Notes: generated by a model not told the origin, from the letters alone. A DNA stretch of 64,000 nt from an uncultured Draconibacterium sp. (GCF_963676735.1 NZ_OY781464.1:4125001-4189000); one strand, 5' to 3'. Counted from the stretch's first letter, positions 51,259 through 59,223 are shown. Translations and numbers: made by a program.

Positions 51259-52752
51259 CTACCGCTTTAAAAAATGGCAAATCTGATCCTTTACAACAAT
51301 ATATAATTGTGATAACTCTGCTGATATTTTAAAAAATAAAATACATAAGCTATAAATAACAAGCAATAAAATACTTTTTAAGAGAATATTTGGAATAAGC
51401 ATCTCAAAATCAGGAATTTTATAAATACAAAAAGTAACAATACCTGCAATTATGAGCACAAATATATGTTTTACTGAATAGCAGAACATCCCCATTTTAT
51501 GTCGAATAAAACCAAGTACCACAATAGTCCTGTAAACTATCGTTAAAAGAACAGCCAAAGCCGCTCCAGTAATACCATAAAGAGGAATAAGTATTATTTG
51601 AAGAAGAATAGAAACCAAAATCTGAGACAATATTATAATGGATTGTATCTTATAGTATTTAGAGGTAATGATTATATTACCGCTTGTAGTTGTTGAAACA
51701 CGTATTAGTATAGCAAGAGAATACAGTACAACTACCCATTTCCCATTACTATAAATTTCAGGCAAAATTTGAAATATATTCTTAAGGTTAACGATAATTC
51801 CTCCTAAAATTAAAGTACCGATTATCGTTTGATTCAAGCTTGCCTTTTTAAATATACTTTCAATTTTATTTCTGTCATTACTCTTCCAGGCCTGAGCTAA
51901 AATACCAGTCGAAATATTTGCTGTTGCTCTTGACGGAATATTTATTACAGTTGCAAAGAGTGCGCAAACACTGAAGACTCCCACTTCGGATAAAGACAAA
52001 TACTTATTAATAAATATTTTGTCTAAATTAGTGGTAACTACACCACTTAAACCATTCACCAAACCAAAAACAGCAACAATAATCATTTCCTTAACAAGAG
52101 GTTTCTTAAGATATCCAAAATCAGGAGTTAGCGTAAATTCTCCTCTTCTGTACATTACCGTGATTAAAGGGATAACCGGTAAACTCAAGGAAAAAAGATA
52201 TCCATAAAAAAACTCCCTAAAATCAATTACAGAAACAGAAAAAAGAATAATTAGCGAAAGGTTAATAATTTTATGTATGAAATCATTCCAAAAAGCCCCT
52301 GTAACAGCGTCGTATAATACTTTGTTGTAATTATTAAGAAGGAAGAAAAAGATTCTAAAAAAAATTAAAGGGATTAACAAGAATATGTACTCAACAAGCA
52401 ATGGCGATTTTTCAGCATTTGCAGCAATTATTTTATCCTTAAATAAAAAAAATGCAACTGTACTTAATACAAAACCGAACAATCCTGTTGACACCAATAG
52501 GAAAAGAAAACCATGGTGATTATGTTTGGTATTTCTAAACTCGGGGAACATTCTATGAATCACTCCAGTAAACCCCAATGAGGAAAAATTTGAAAATAGT
52601 GTCGATAAAGCCAAAAACAGTTGCATTAATCCAATCTGGTCAGTTCGAAAAAAATTTGGCATTATTACTCCTACATTGACATAACCAACGAGAAGTCCCA
52701 GATAGGACCAGATTCCTCCTTTAATTGATTGTTTTATAATTATTCCCATCAA
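51259..52752 (-). CDS. Wzx-type polysaccharide flippase (MATE/PST family)
   Basis: A 497-residue membrane protein with about 12-14 hydrophobic helices (SYLGLLVGYVNVGVIMPNFF at the N-terminus; DFEMLIPNILLKSILLLVIYSL at the C-terminus) characteristic of the polysaccharide transporter family. It moves lipid-linked oligosaccharide across the inner membrane for polymerisation. It converges on the methyltransferase gene. The two tandem start codons leave the exact start open by one residue. No Wzy polymerase or ligase was recognised in the window. Confidence 0.88.
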   Translation of the reverse strand: MMGIIIKQSIKGGIWSYLGLLVGYVNVGVIMPNFFRTDQIGLMQLFLALSTLFSNFSSLGFTGVIHRMFPEFRNTKHNHHGFLFLLVSTGLFGFVLSTVAFFLFKDKIIAANAEKSPLLVEYIFLLIPLIFFRIFFFLLNNYNKVLYDAVTGAFWNDFIHKIINLSLIILFSVSVIDFREFFYGYLFSLSLPVIPLITVMYRRGEFTLTPDFGYLKKPLVKEMIIVAVFGLVNGLSGVVTTNLDKIFINKYLSLSEVGVFSVCALFATVINIPSRATANISTGILAQAWKSNDRNKIESIFKKASLNQTIIGTLILGGIIVNLKNIFQILPEIYSNGKWVVVLYSLAILIRVSTTTSGNIIITSKYYKIQSIIILSQILVSILLQIILIPLYGITGAALAVLLTIVYRTIVVLGFIRHKMGMFCYSVKHIFVLIIAGIVTFCIYKIPDFEMLIPNILLKSILLLVIYSLCILFFKISAELSQLYIVVKDQICHFLKR

Positions 52753-52914
52753 AAAGTAAAATGGCTATTACAAATATTCAGTTACTAATTCACCCAGCTC
52801 TAACATCTAATTATTAACTATTTTGATTTGTCAAATTCAAATAACCTGATAAGCTTCTGAAAATACAAATAAGTCCTCTGGTTTAAAAATAATAAGACTA
52901 ACCTCTGCATGCTA

Positions 52915-53745
52915 TCACCTTATCCATTTCGACAAGTCTTTACCCATCAATTTTTCCAACTCTGGTATTTCAGGCTTAATTGCTTCAATAATTGCTTGTT
53001 TTGTATTCACATTCATCTTTGGTTTTTCTTGAAAAACCCTCTTTTTACTTACGACCATTTTCTTTACAAGAAATCTAAAATGTTCGGGAAAAAGTTTTAT
53101 TACAGGCTCAAACCAATTAATAAATCTTCCAAATTTAGGGGATAATTTAATTACACCTAAGGTTGGATTTGCATGAAGCTTGTGAGTGGTAGAAAATGGC
53201 TTTTTATCAATATTTAGAAAGTATGCCAGTTTATCCAAAACTTCTTTTTTACTCTTAATAAAATCCTCAAAATCAATAAAAAGGATTTGCTCTTTTCCAA
53301 AAAGTTTCAGATAGGGCTCTATTTGATAAAAGTAACGACTAACCTGAATTATATGCTCCCGACTTTTAATTTCTTCATCAATAGTAAGCTTTGTATAGCC
53401 TTTTGAGAAGCTATGCATGTAATGCGATATGCTTCTGTCGATAGGATTGCGCACTATGTAAATAATCTTCATATCGGGATTATAATTATATATCTTTTCA
53501 GCTACATTTTTATAGTGCGGCCGGAAGGCATACGATGTTGATGCTTCGCCTAACAATTTTCCTCCTTCTTTCTCGGAAAATAACTTATGATATGAAGCAA
53601 TATTCTTTTGCCAATTAGAAGTTTGGCTAAAAAAATGTGTCTCCTTTATCTTGCTAAAAGAAATCTGCGGATGTTCCTTCAAAAGTTCATAAAGAGAAGT
53701 TGTGCCAGCTTTCATAGCACCAATAATAATAAAATCAACTTTCAT
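52915..53745 (-). CDS. Sulfotransferase-family protein
   Basis: A 276-residue protein with the PAPS-binding 5'-loop near the N-terminus (IIGAMKAGTTSLYELL, residues about 7-22) and the 3'-phosphate-binding segment YIVRNPIDRSISHYMHSF near residues 96-113. This puts it in the carbohydrate sulfotransferase superfamily, transferring sulfate from PAPS to a sugar hydroxyl. In a polysaccharide locus it suggests a sulfated product. It lies 162 bp from the flippase on the same strand. PAPS synthesis genes are not in the window. Confidence 0.88.
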   Translation of the reverse strand: MKVDFIIIGAMKAGTTSLYELLKEHPQISFSKIKETHFFSQTSNWQKNIASYHKLFSEKEGGKLLGEASTSYAFRPHYKNVAEKIYNYNPDMKIIYIVRNPIDRSISHYMHSFSKGYTKLTIDEEIKSREHIIQVSRYFYQIEPYLKLFGKEQILFIDFEDFIKSKKEVLDKLAYFLNIDKKPFSTTHKLHANPTLGVIKLSPKFGRFINWFEPVIKLFPEHFRFLVKKMVVSKKRVFQEKPKMNVNTKQAIIEAIKPEIPELEKLMGKDLSKWIR

Positions 53746-54039
53746 ACATTCTTATTCTTTTATGAAGAAAAAACAAGTTTCCAAATGAATATTCCGATGG
53801 AATCATCTTCTATTTCAACTACAGATAAAATTTACCAATTTAAAATGAATGACATCTGTCTTTAAGCATTTTTAAGTTGGATTACAAAAATAACCTTTCT
53901 CAACAAACAACTACCGTATTAGCAAAAACTTTCTTGGAATTTCAGACGGAGCTAACGACAAGCTTGCTCAGTTCTTTAGAAAACCACAACCAACCACAAA
54001 CACCAGTAATAACAGGCCTTTCAGCCCATTTTAAAGATA
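53746..54039. other. Non-coding stretch between sulfotransferase gene and the second dyad array
   Basis: About 290 bases with no supported gene. A frame starting with TTG at 53877 runs into the array, but has no ribosome-binding site and no recognisable features. The first 100 bases must hold the promoter of the leftward sulfotransferase gene. Confidence 0.4.
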
Positions 54040-54396
54040 GCAGACAGCCATTATCTTATGGCAGATAGTGGTTATCTTCTAACAGATGATGATTATCTTA
54101 CGTCAGCGAAGGATAATCTTGCGTCAGATTAAGGCTATCTGATGAGGTAGAAACCTTATCTTATAAAAGATGTATTACATCTTATGGTTTTTTAGCTTTC
54201 TCTGCTGTCAGCGCAACAGAAACTGCTTGTTGGGCAAGTATATCGTATAAAAGATGACATTCATCTTATGGCAGATAATGATTATCGGATGCAAGACAAG
54301 CGTTATCTGGCGGGGTAGCTTTTTTGTCGGGCGGCAGAGAAAAAGTTCCTTCTGGGAGCGAAGGCTGAATTTATGATTGATGCCTGCAAAAAAGTA
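54040..54396. repeat. Array of about 17 degenerate 21-bp units (AAGAT-N7-ATCTT dyads)
   Basis: Cut every 21 bases from 54040, the sequence shows 17 in-phase units. AGAT-N7-ATCT dyads lie at 54063-54077 and 54084-54098, and perfect AAGAT-N7-ATCTT dyads at 54167-54183 and 54251-54267; starts of AGAT are separated by 21, 84 and 84 bases, all multiples of 21. Rightward codons give x-D-x-x-Y-L-x heptads (for example A-D-S-G-Y-L-L, T-D-D-D-Y-L-T) with TAA or TAG in four units, twice as GGGTAG or AGGTAG. The last units end in a 72-bp cap (54313-54384), repeated downstream at 55309-55380. It is related to the 18414-18665 array, in opposite orientation. Function unknown. Confidence 0.85.
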
Positions 54397-54560
54397 AAAG
54401 ACCCCCAAAAACAAAAAGAAAATAAAATTTCAATATCGAATAACCAATATTCAACTCCAATAGCTTAAGATTATAATACCATGTTGAGAATTTAATATTC
54501 TTCATTGGGTTTTTAGTATTTACATGTTTACAAATCGGAAGTGTAATCCATTGCCGTTAC
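54397..54560. other. Non-coding stretch between dyad array and RAYT element
   Basis: AT-rich stretch with an A-rich tract directly after the array cap (CCCCCAAAAACAAAAAG). I see no gene, terminator or strong promoter. Confidence 0.4.
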
Positions 54561-55295
54561 CCCTCTGGCGCGAGTCTTCCGACTCGTGCGCTTACCCAAT
54601 AGAAATCAGACTTAGTCTGAGTAGAACTAAACCGGACAAATAGTTACAAAACCTTGTTCTCCTGCGAAATCCCTGGCACTGCTGTATTGCCATGCTTCGG
54701 CTGTTGTAACAAATCCGGCCCGCACCGGATTGTGGTGTATATAGTCTATTTTTTGTTCTACAAAATAAGTTGTATCTAATTCAATGGGGTGATTATCGTG
54801 TTGCCAAACCTGATAATTTTTGTTTGAACTACTTTCATTTGCCGAACTGCGGAGGAGCCATTGCAACCAGCCTTTCCTACTTTCCTGATAATTAGCTGTT
54901 AATTCACGAACAATCTGAACTGCTGTGAATTTCTTTAAATCCCGCATTATATCACTTAGCTTAGAATCGACATTACTTCTGCAAACCAAGTGAACATGAT
55001 TGGTCATCAATACCCATGCATAAATAATTAATCCTTTGTTGGCTACACAATAATTCAATGATTCACTTACAATTTTACGATAACAGTCGCGTGTAAAAAT
55101 ATCGACCCACTGAACAGTTGAGAAGGTAATAAAATAGACAGCTTCAGGATTGTGGATTTTGTATTTCGTGCTCATGAAGTATATTTTTTCTGAAGTTACA
55201 AAAATATATAGTAGTTGAGTGACGCAGAATTGCAATGCAGACTAAGTCTGCTGTTTTATAAGTTAGCGCACAAGTCGGAAGACTTGCGCCAGGTG
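54561..55295. mobile_element. REP-associated tyrosine transposase element with inverted terminal hairpins
   Basis: The transposase gene is bracketed by inverted copies of a two-hairpin module. On the left, GCGCGAGTC-TTCC-GACTCGTGCGC (54568-54591) and CAGACTTAGTCTG (54607-54619). On the right, CAGACTAAGTCTG (55238-55250) and GCGCACAAGTC-GGAA-GACTTGCGCC (55266-55290). The right end is the reverse complement of the left with few mismatches, so the ends form inverted repeats of about 55 bp. Outside the ends, 72-bp array caps stand as direct repeats. This matches the RAYT/REP arrangement, in which a single-domain Y1 transposase is kept with hairpin repeats. Confidence 0.8.
54627..55175 (-). CDS. 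REP-associated tyrosine transposase (RAYT)
   Basis: A 182-residue Y1 transposase of the RAYT/IS200-like group: EAVYFITFSTVQWVDIFTRD at the N-terminus, the HUH motif in TNHVHLVCRS, and a candidate catalytic Tyr in EQKIDYIHHNPVRAG near residue 150. RAYTs cleave and mobilise REP hairpins as single-stranded DNA; most are single-copy domesticated enzymes and not aggressive transposons. The frame is open to 55235, but MSTKYKIHNPEAVYF at 55175 is the family-like start. Both sides carry matching inverted hairpins. Confidence 0.9.
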   Translation of the reverse strand: MSTKYKIHNPEAVYFITFSTVQWVDIFTRDCYRKIVSESLNYCVANKGLIIYAWVLMTNHVHLVCRSNVDSKLSDIMRDLKKFTAVQIVRELTANYQESRKGWLQWLLRSSANESSSNKNYQVWQHDNHPIELDTTYFVEQKIDYIHHNPVRAGFVTTAEAWQYSSARDFAGEQGFVTICPV

Positions 55296-55308
55296 TGCCT
55301 TTTCGGCT

Positions 55309-55380
55309 GAGGTAGCATCTTTTCCGGACAGCAGAGAAAAAATTCCTTCTGGGAGCGAAGTTTGAATTTATGATTGATGC
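55309..55380. repeat. Second copy of the 21-bp array cap
   Basis: GGTAGCATCTTTTCC and the following bases to ATGATTGATGC match 54313-54384 closely, including GAGAAAAA(G/A)TTCCTTCTGGG and GAATTTATGATTGATGC. The same 21-base phase continues, and the corresponding reading frame stays open to TAG at about 55420. It shows that the cap module exists on both sides of the RAYT element in direct orientation. Confidence 0.8.
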
Positions 55381-55466
55381 TCTCCTGGAGGGTGTCGAAA
55401 ACACAATCAGGGTGAGCCAATAGATTTTGAACCAGCCATTAATATTGATTGATTCAAGAGACTTTC

Positions 55467-55501
55467 AAAAAAAATTCCGTCCAAAATCGTGAACGGAATT
55501 C
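55467..55501 (-). terminator. Rho-independent terminator after the 115-residue protein gene
   Basis: On the minus strand, AATTCCGT pairs with ACGGAATT around a 12-nt loop and is followed by TTTTTTG. Confidence 0.85.
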
Positions 55502-55541
55502 TTTTCAAGCGTAAAAGTAAGCGACTCTCAGCCGGGAACGG

Positions 55542-55889
55542 TTATTCACCGGGCTGTTGCTTATCCCTCTTTTTCCTCAGCTGACGCAATTTATGCACCA
55601 GGCTGTTCTCTTTGCCCAGTAACCCTTCAATCAGGTTTACAAAGGCAGAGGCATCGTCGTAAGCCAACTTTAGTGTTTCGTTGGCATGTTTTGTAGCATC
55701 GAGCGCAGCGGCCTGGGCTTTTTGCTGTTCACCCTCGGCTTCGTCGGCAGTTTGCAGTTTCCCCTGCAGCGCTTCAATCCGTGTTGCCGGATCGAAACCC
55801 GCATCGGTTAGCAAACTGGCATTCTGATTAACGATTACAATCATCTGCGATACAAAATCACGACTCTCTTTTTCATTAAGTGTTGCCAT
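55542..55889 (-). CDS. Small helical protein of unknown function
   Basis: A 115-residue, entirely helical protein: ESRDFVSQMIVIVNQNASLL, TDAGFDPATRIEALQGKLQ, a long Ala/Glu/Lys helix with QKAQAAALDATKHANETLK, and VNLIEGLLGKENSLVHKLRQLRKKRD at the basic C-terminus. The GFDP turn and the GLLGKE...KLRxLRK ending are features I have seen in multicopy Bacteroidota hypothetical proteins that look like four-helix bundles. No enzymatic motif is seen. It has its own terminator and a structured leader; function not known. Confidence 0.72.
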   Translation of the reverse strand: MATLNEKESRDFVSQMIVIVNQNASLLTDAGFDPATRIEALQGKLQTADEAEGEQQKAQAAALDATKHANETLKLAYDDASAFVNLIEGLLGKENSLVHKLRQLRKKRDKQQPGE

Positions 55890-56189
55890 AATTGTTAATT
55901 TAGGCGTTTACTAATAACGAAATTATTCGTTGTTAACTGTGGGCCGCCTGTAAGTTTCTGAAGCTGTGGGCGGCCTCTTTTATCGCTCCGAAATAAAACG
56001 GAGTGTACACGCCATCCAAGTGGCATGTGAGCAGAGTTAGTTAAAATTTAAACGGAAAACAGACAAGCTTAAGGGTCTATTTGATGTTTTGGTTTTAACC
56101 GATATGCAAATTATGAAAAACACATTCCTGAGTCAAGATCTTATACAACAGAGTACGCAACATATGAAATTAGATTAAACACAGACGGA
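55890..56189. other. Leader region with hairpins upstream of the small helical protein
   Basis: Contains AACGAA...TTCGTT (about 55916-55931) and the strong pair GGCCGCC (55942-55948) / GGCGGCC (55969-55975), which could form leader hairpins for the leftward gene. A plus-strand TCTTTT follows the second arm, so it might also stop plus-strand transcription coming from the array. No further gene is seen up to 56189. Confidence 0.4.
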
Positions 56190-57071
56190 CTACATCCCCT
56201 CTACCAAGCCAATACTTTCACGTGCATCCTCCACGCCAAAACCATTGCCCGACAGAATATTCTGATAAGTAAGTGTGTGCAAATCGGTAAAGCCACCGCT
56301 AAATTCAATTTCCTTGCCTTCAATTTTTATTGAGCGATAGGTACGTTTACCGGCTGCAGTGGCTGCCTGTGGCAAATCATCGCAATCGAGGCTTAAAAAC
56401 CAATTCACCCTTGCTTTTTCCAGGTGAAGTTGGCCCGCAGCTTTTGTTGCTTCAAAAAGTTTTATGCTGTTTTGTTTTACGGGGCCAAAAATCCAGCTCA
56501 GCATATCAAAAAAATGTATGCCAATATTCATGGCAATACCTCCCGATTTTTCTAAATCGCCTTTCCAGCTTTTGGAATACCATTTGCCACGCGAGGTGAT
56601 GTATTGCAGCTCAATGTCGAAATGTTTTTTCTCTGCTGCATCAATTTCTTTTTTAAGCTCAAGAATGGCGGGGTGATAGCGCAACTGCAGAACCGTATAT
56701 ACTTTTTTTCCGCTTTCGGCTTCCAGCTGTTTTATTTTTTCAAGGTCTGACGAATGAATCACCAAGGGTTTTTCGCAAATGGCATGGCAACCGTTTTTAA
56801 GGGCCAGCTGAATATGAGTTATATGCAGGTAGTTGGGCGAACAGATGCTGACGAAATCAACCGCTTCGCCTTTTTCTTTTTCCTGCTTCAGAAATTGGCC
56901 CAATTCCGCTTCCGAGGTAAAAAACTCAGCTTCGGGGAAATAGCTGTCCATGCGTCCCATAACGTCAAAAGTATCCATGGCTGCTACCAGCACGTTTCCG
57001 GTTTCTTTTATCGCTTTTATATGTCGTTCGGCTACAAATCCTGCCGCTCCAATTAATGCAAATCGTTTCAT
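56190..57071 (-). CDS. wbpB: WbpB-like Gfo/Idh/MocA sugar-nucleotide oxidoreductase
   Basis: A 293-residue NAD-dependent dehydrogenase with an N-terminal Rossmann fold (RFALIGAAGFVAERHIKAI), the EKP motif in AICEKPLVIHSSDLEKI near residue 98 and the family C-terminal domain. In the UDP-GlcNAc(3NAc)A pathway, WbpB oxidises C3 of UDP-N-acetylglucosaminuronic acid before transamination by WbpE. The neighbours here (wbpA, wbpD, wbpE homologues) make that assignment far stronger than the sequence alone. The frame extends to 57089, but MKRFALIGAAGF at 57071 is the natural start. Confidence 0.88.
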   Translation of the reverse strand: MKRFALIGAAGFVAERHIKAIKETGNVLVAAMDTFDVMGRMDSYFPEAEFFTSEAELGQFLKQEKEKGEAVDFVSICSPNYLHITHIQLALKNGCHAICEKPLVIHSSDLEKIKQLEAESGKKVYTVLQLRYHPAILELKKEIDAAEKKHFDIELQYITSRGKWYSKSWKGDLEKSGGIAMNIGIHFFDMLSWIFGPVKQNSIKLFEATKAAGQLHLEKARVNWFLSLDCDDLPQAATAAGKRTYRSIKIEGKEIEFSGGFTDLHTLTYQNILSGNGFGVEDARESIGLVEGM

Positions 57072-57188
57072 TCTACTCTTTCTTCTCAATGTAACTCTGT
57101 GATTTCTCCGTGAACTCTGTGGTTAATTTTTTTTACCACGGAGAACACAAAGTCCTTCACAAAGAACCACAGAGTTTTTATTGTTCTT
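57072..57188. repeat. Short dispersed repeat between wbpB and wbpA
   Basis: Contains AACTCTGTGATTTCTCCGTGAACTCTGTGG and TACCACGGAGAACACAAAG, with inverted AACTCTGTG / CACAGAGTT parts (57101-57109 and 57167-57175). The same CTCCGTG/CTTTGCG style sequence fills the other two gaps of the wbp cluster. Confidence 0.55.
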
Positions 57189-58535
57189 TCAAAGTTTATA
57201 AACCTTATCCGAAGCCTCTTTTATCATATTCCGCAAATCGACTATTAATTGCGCATGTTCTTCAATAAAATCAGCATCAAAAACCGAATGATTGGTGGTA
57301 ATTACTACACAATCGGCCAGCTTTAGTCTTTCTTTATCCAAGTCTACAGAATTCAAAACATGGCCTTGCTGCGTTTCTATTTTGGGAATAAAAGGATCGT
57401 GGTATTTTACATTTCCTCCCTTTTTCAGCACTTCTTCCATAATTTTCAGTGCCGGCGATTCGCGTTCGTCATTAATATCGGGTTTATAAGCCACTCCCAA
57501 AAACAGAATTTTACTTCCGTTTATAGCTTTTTTATGCCGGTTTAGTGCCGAAGTTATTTTTACAGTCATCCGGTGCGCCATCAGCAAATCGATATGTCCG
57601 GCGGTGTGAATCATCGATAAATCGAAATTAAATTTTTTGGCAATGTGTTCGAGGTAAAACGGATCGAGCGGAATACAGTGCCCGCCAACTCCCGGTCCGG
57701 GGTAAAAAGCCTGAAATCCGAATGGCTTGGTAGCTGCAGCCTCAATCACTTCCCAAATGTTTATATCCATTTTTCCGGCTAAAAGTGCCAGTTCGTTAAT
57801 TAAACTAATATTTACCAGACGGTAGGTGTTTTCCAGAATCTTTACCATTTCGGCAATACGCGGCGAGCTCACTGTATGCACCTCATCCACTGCCAGTTGA
57901 TAGATTTTTTCTCCAATGATAAGCCCATCGGGAGAAAGTGCCCCCAAAACCTTTGGTGTATTTTTGGTAGAAAAGGCTTTATTCCCGGGATCAACCCGCT
58001 CGGGAGAATAGGCCAGCCAAAAATCGATGCCTTCCTTTAATCCCGATTCCTTTTCAATGATAGGAAGAACAAAATCTTCAGTTGTAGTTGGGTAGGTAGT
58101 GCTTTCCAGGCTAATAAAAGTTCCCTTTTTGATGTTTTTCCCGATAGCAATACAAGCCTCCTCAATAAATGACATATCTGGTTTGCGAAATTTGTCGAGC
58201 GGTGTTGGAACGCAAATAAAAACGGCATTGCAACTACCAAGCTCTTTAAAATCAGATGTTGCTGATAGCTTTTTTGTTTGAACCAGTTCTGTCAACCGTT
58301 CAGTATTAACATCAGAAATGTAATTCTCTCCTCTGTTTATTTTTCCAACTCTTTCTTTCGCTGTATCAAAAGCCAATACGCAAACATCGTTTTGGGCAAA
58401 CTCAACAGCCAGTGGCAAACCAACATACCCAAGTCCAACAACACCCACCCGTAAGTGTCTGCTCTTAACTATTTCCAGCATATTTTTTTTATGATCCATA
58501 TTTTCCACGACTTTGCTATTTGTCTTTTTCCACAT
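57189..58535 (-). CDS. wbpA: WbpA-like UDP-N-acetylglucosamine 6-dehydrogenase
   Basis: A 448-residue nucleotide-sugar dehydrogenase with an N-terminal NAD-binding fold (GVVGLGYVGLPLAVEFAQN), the middle domain ESTTYPTTTEDFVLPIIE and the catalytic Cys in PGPGVGGHCIPLDPFYL near residue 285, followed by the UDP-binding C-terminal domain. It oxidises UDP-GlcNAc to the 6-carboxylate, the first step of UDP-GlcNAc(3NAc)A synthesis. WecC (UDP-ManNAc dehydrogenase) is the main alternative, but the wbpB, D and E neighbours support WbpA. A start at 58499 (MDHKKNMLEIV) is an alternative. Confidence 0.92.
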   Translation of the reverse strand: MWKKTNSKVVENMDHKKNMLEIVKSRHLRVGVVGLGYVGLPLAVEFAQNDVCVLAFDTAKERVGKINRGENYISDVNTERLTELVQTKKLSATSDFKELGSCNAVFICVPTPLDKFRKPDMSFIEEACIAIGKNIKKGTFISLESTTYPTTTEDFVLPIIEKESGLKEGIDFWLAYSPERVDPGNKAFSTKNTPKVLGALSPDGLIIGEKIYQLAVDEVHTVSSPRIAEMVKILENTYRLVNISLINELALLAGKMDINIWEVIEAAATKPFGFQAFYPGPGVGGHCIPLDPFYLEHIAKKFNFDLSMIHTAGHIDLLMAHRMTVKITSALNRHKKAINGSKILFLGVAYKPDINDERESPALKIMEEVLKKGGNVKYHDPFIPKIETQQGHVLNSVDLDKERLKLADCVVITTNHSVFDADFIEEHAQLIVDLRNMIKEASDKVYKL

Positions 58536-58586
58536 TTTTTCATCACAACGTTATCTTCTTTGCGCCTCCGTGTCTTTGCGGTAAAT
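58536..58586. repeat. Short dispersed repeat between wbpA and wbpD
   Basis: CTTTGCGCCTCCGTGTCTTTGCGGTAA resembles the sequence in the gaps at 57072-57188 and 59154-59223 and in many bacterial intergenic regions. It is not coding. Confidence 0.55.
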
Positions 58587-59153
58587 TTATTCATCCTGTA
58601 AGGACAACAATCCACCTTCCAACCTATATTTTTCTCCGGTCTCCGGGCAAATTAAATCATCTTTTAAAACCACACCGTTTCTGCTCACCCAACCCGTTTG
58701 TTTGGCCGGCACGCCGGTCATTAAAGCAAAAGGTTTTACATTTTTTGTCACCACTGCCCCGGCTCCAATCATACAGTATTCGCCCAAAGTAGTTCCACAA
58801 ATTACGGTGGCATTTGCGCCAATTGTTGCCCCACGTTTTACAAGTGTTGTTTTAAACTCATTTTTTCGTTCAACGGCACTTCTCGGGTTAATAACATTGG
58901 TAAAAACCATTGACGGCCCCAGGAAAACATCGTCTTCGCAAACCACCCCCTCGTACACCGAAACATTGTTTTGCACTTTTACATTGTTGCCCAATTTTAC
59001 CTTATTCCCCACAAAAACATTCTGCCCAAGGATGCAGTTTTCGCCAACCTCAGCCGATTCCATAATGTGCGAAAAATGCCAGATTTTAGAGCCGGCACCT
59101 ATTTGAGCACCCTGGTCGATTATGGTCGTTTCGTGTTTATAGTAGTTAGTCAT
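58587..59153 (-). CDS. wbpD: WbpD-like UDP-amino-sugar N-acetyltransferase
   Basis: A 188-residue left-handed beta-helix acetyltransferase: MTNYYKHETTIIDQGAQIG at the N-terminus, repeats such as KIWHFSHIMESAEVGENCI and VKLGNNVKVQNNVSVYEGVV, and the catalytic-type loop TTLVKRGATIGANATVICG. It acetylates the 3-amino group of UDP-2-acetamido-3-amino-2,3-dideoxyglucuronic acid, giving the diacetamido sugar. It is placed between the dehydrogenase and the aminotransferase, as in Pseudomonas wbp loci. Confidence rests on sequence plus context. Confidence 0.88.
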   Translation of the reverse strand: MTNYYKHETTIIDQGAQIGAGSKIWHFSHIMESAEVGENCILGQNVFVGNKVKLGNNVKVQNNVSVYEGVVCEDDVFLGPSMVFTNVINPRSAVERKNEFKTTLVKRGATIGANATVICGTTLGEYCMIGAGAVVTKNVKPFALMTGVPAKQTGWVSRNGVVLKDDLICPETGEKYRLEGGLLSLQDE

Positions 59154-59223
59154 ATCTCATATTTTTACCACCGAGGCGCATAGACGCAAATTATCTTTCC
59201 TTTGCCACTTAGCGTCTTTGCGG
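59154..59223. repeat. Short dispersed repeat between wbpD and wbpE
   Basis: ACCACCGAGGCGCATAGACGCAAATT and CACTTAGCGTCTTTGCGGTTAAC, including inverted ACGC.../GCGTC parts, share the GCGTCTTTGCGGT core with the 58536-58586 gap. Not coding. Confidence 0.55.

Noticed and set aside
53877..54068. A 63-codon frame running into the second dyad array
   Set aside because: It begins with TTG, has no ribosome-binding site, and lies in a different frame from the heptad pattern of the array, so there is no support for a real gene.
55144..55404. An 86-codon minus-strand frame across the RAYT 5' end and the array cap
   Set aside because: It overlaps the real transposase start and is antisense to the cap module; composition is unlike neighbouring genes.
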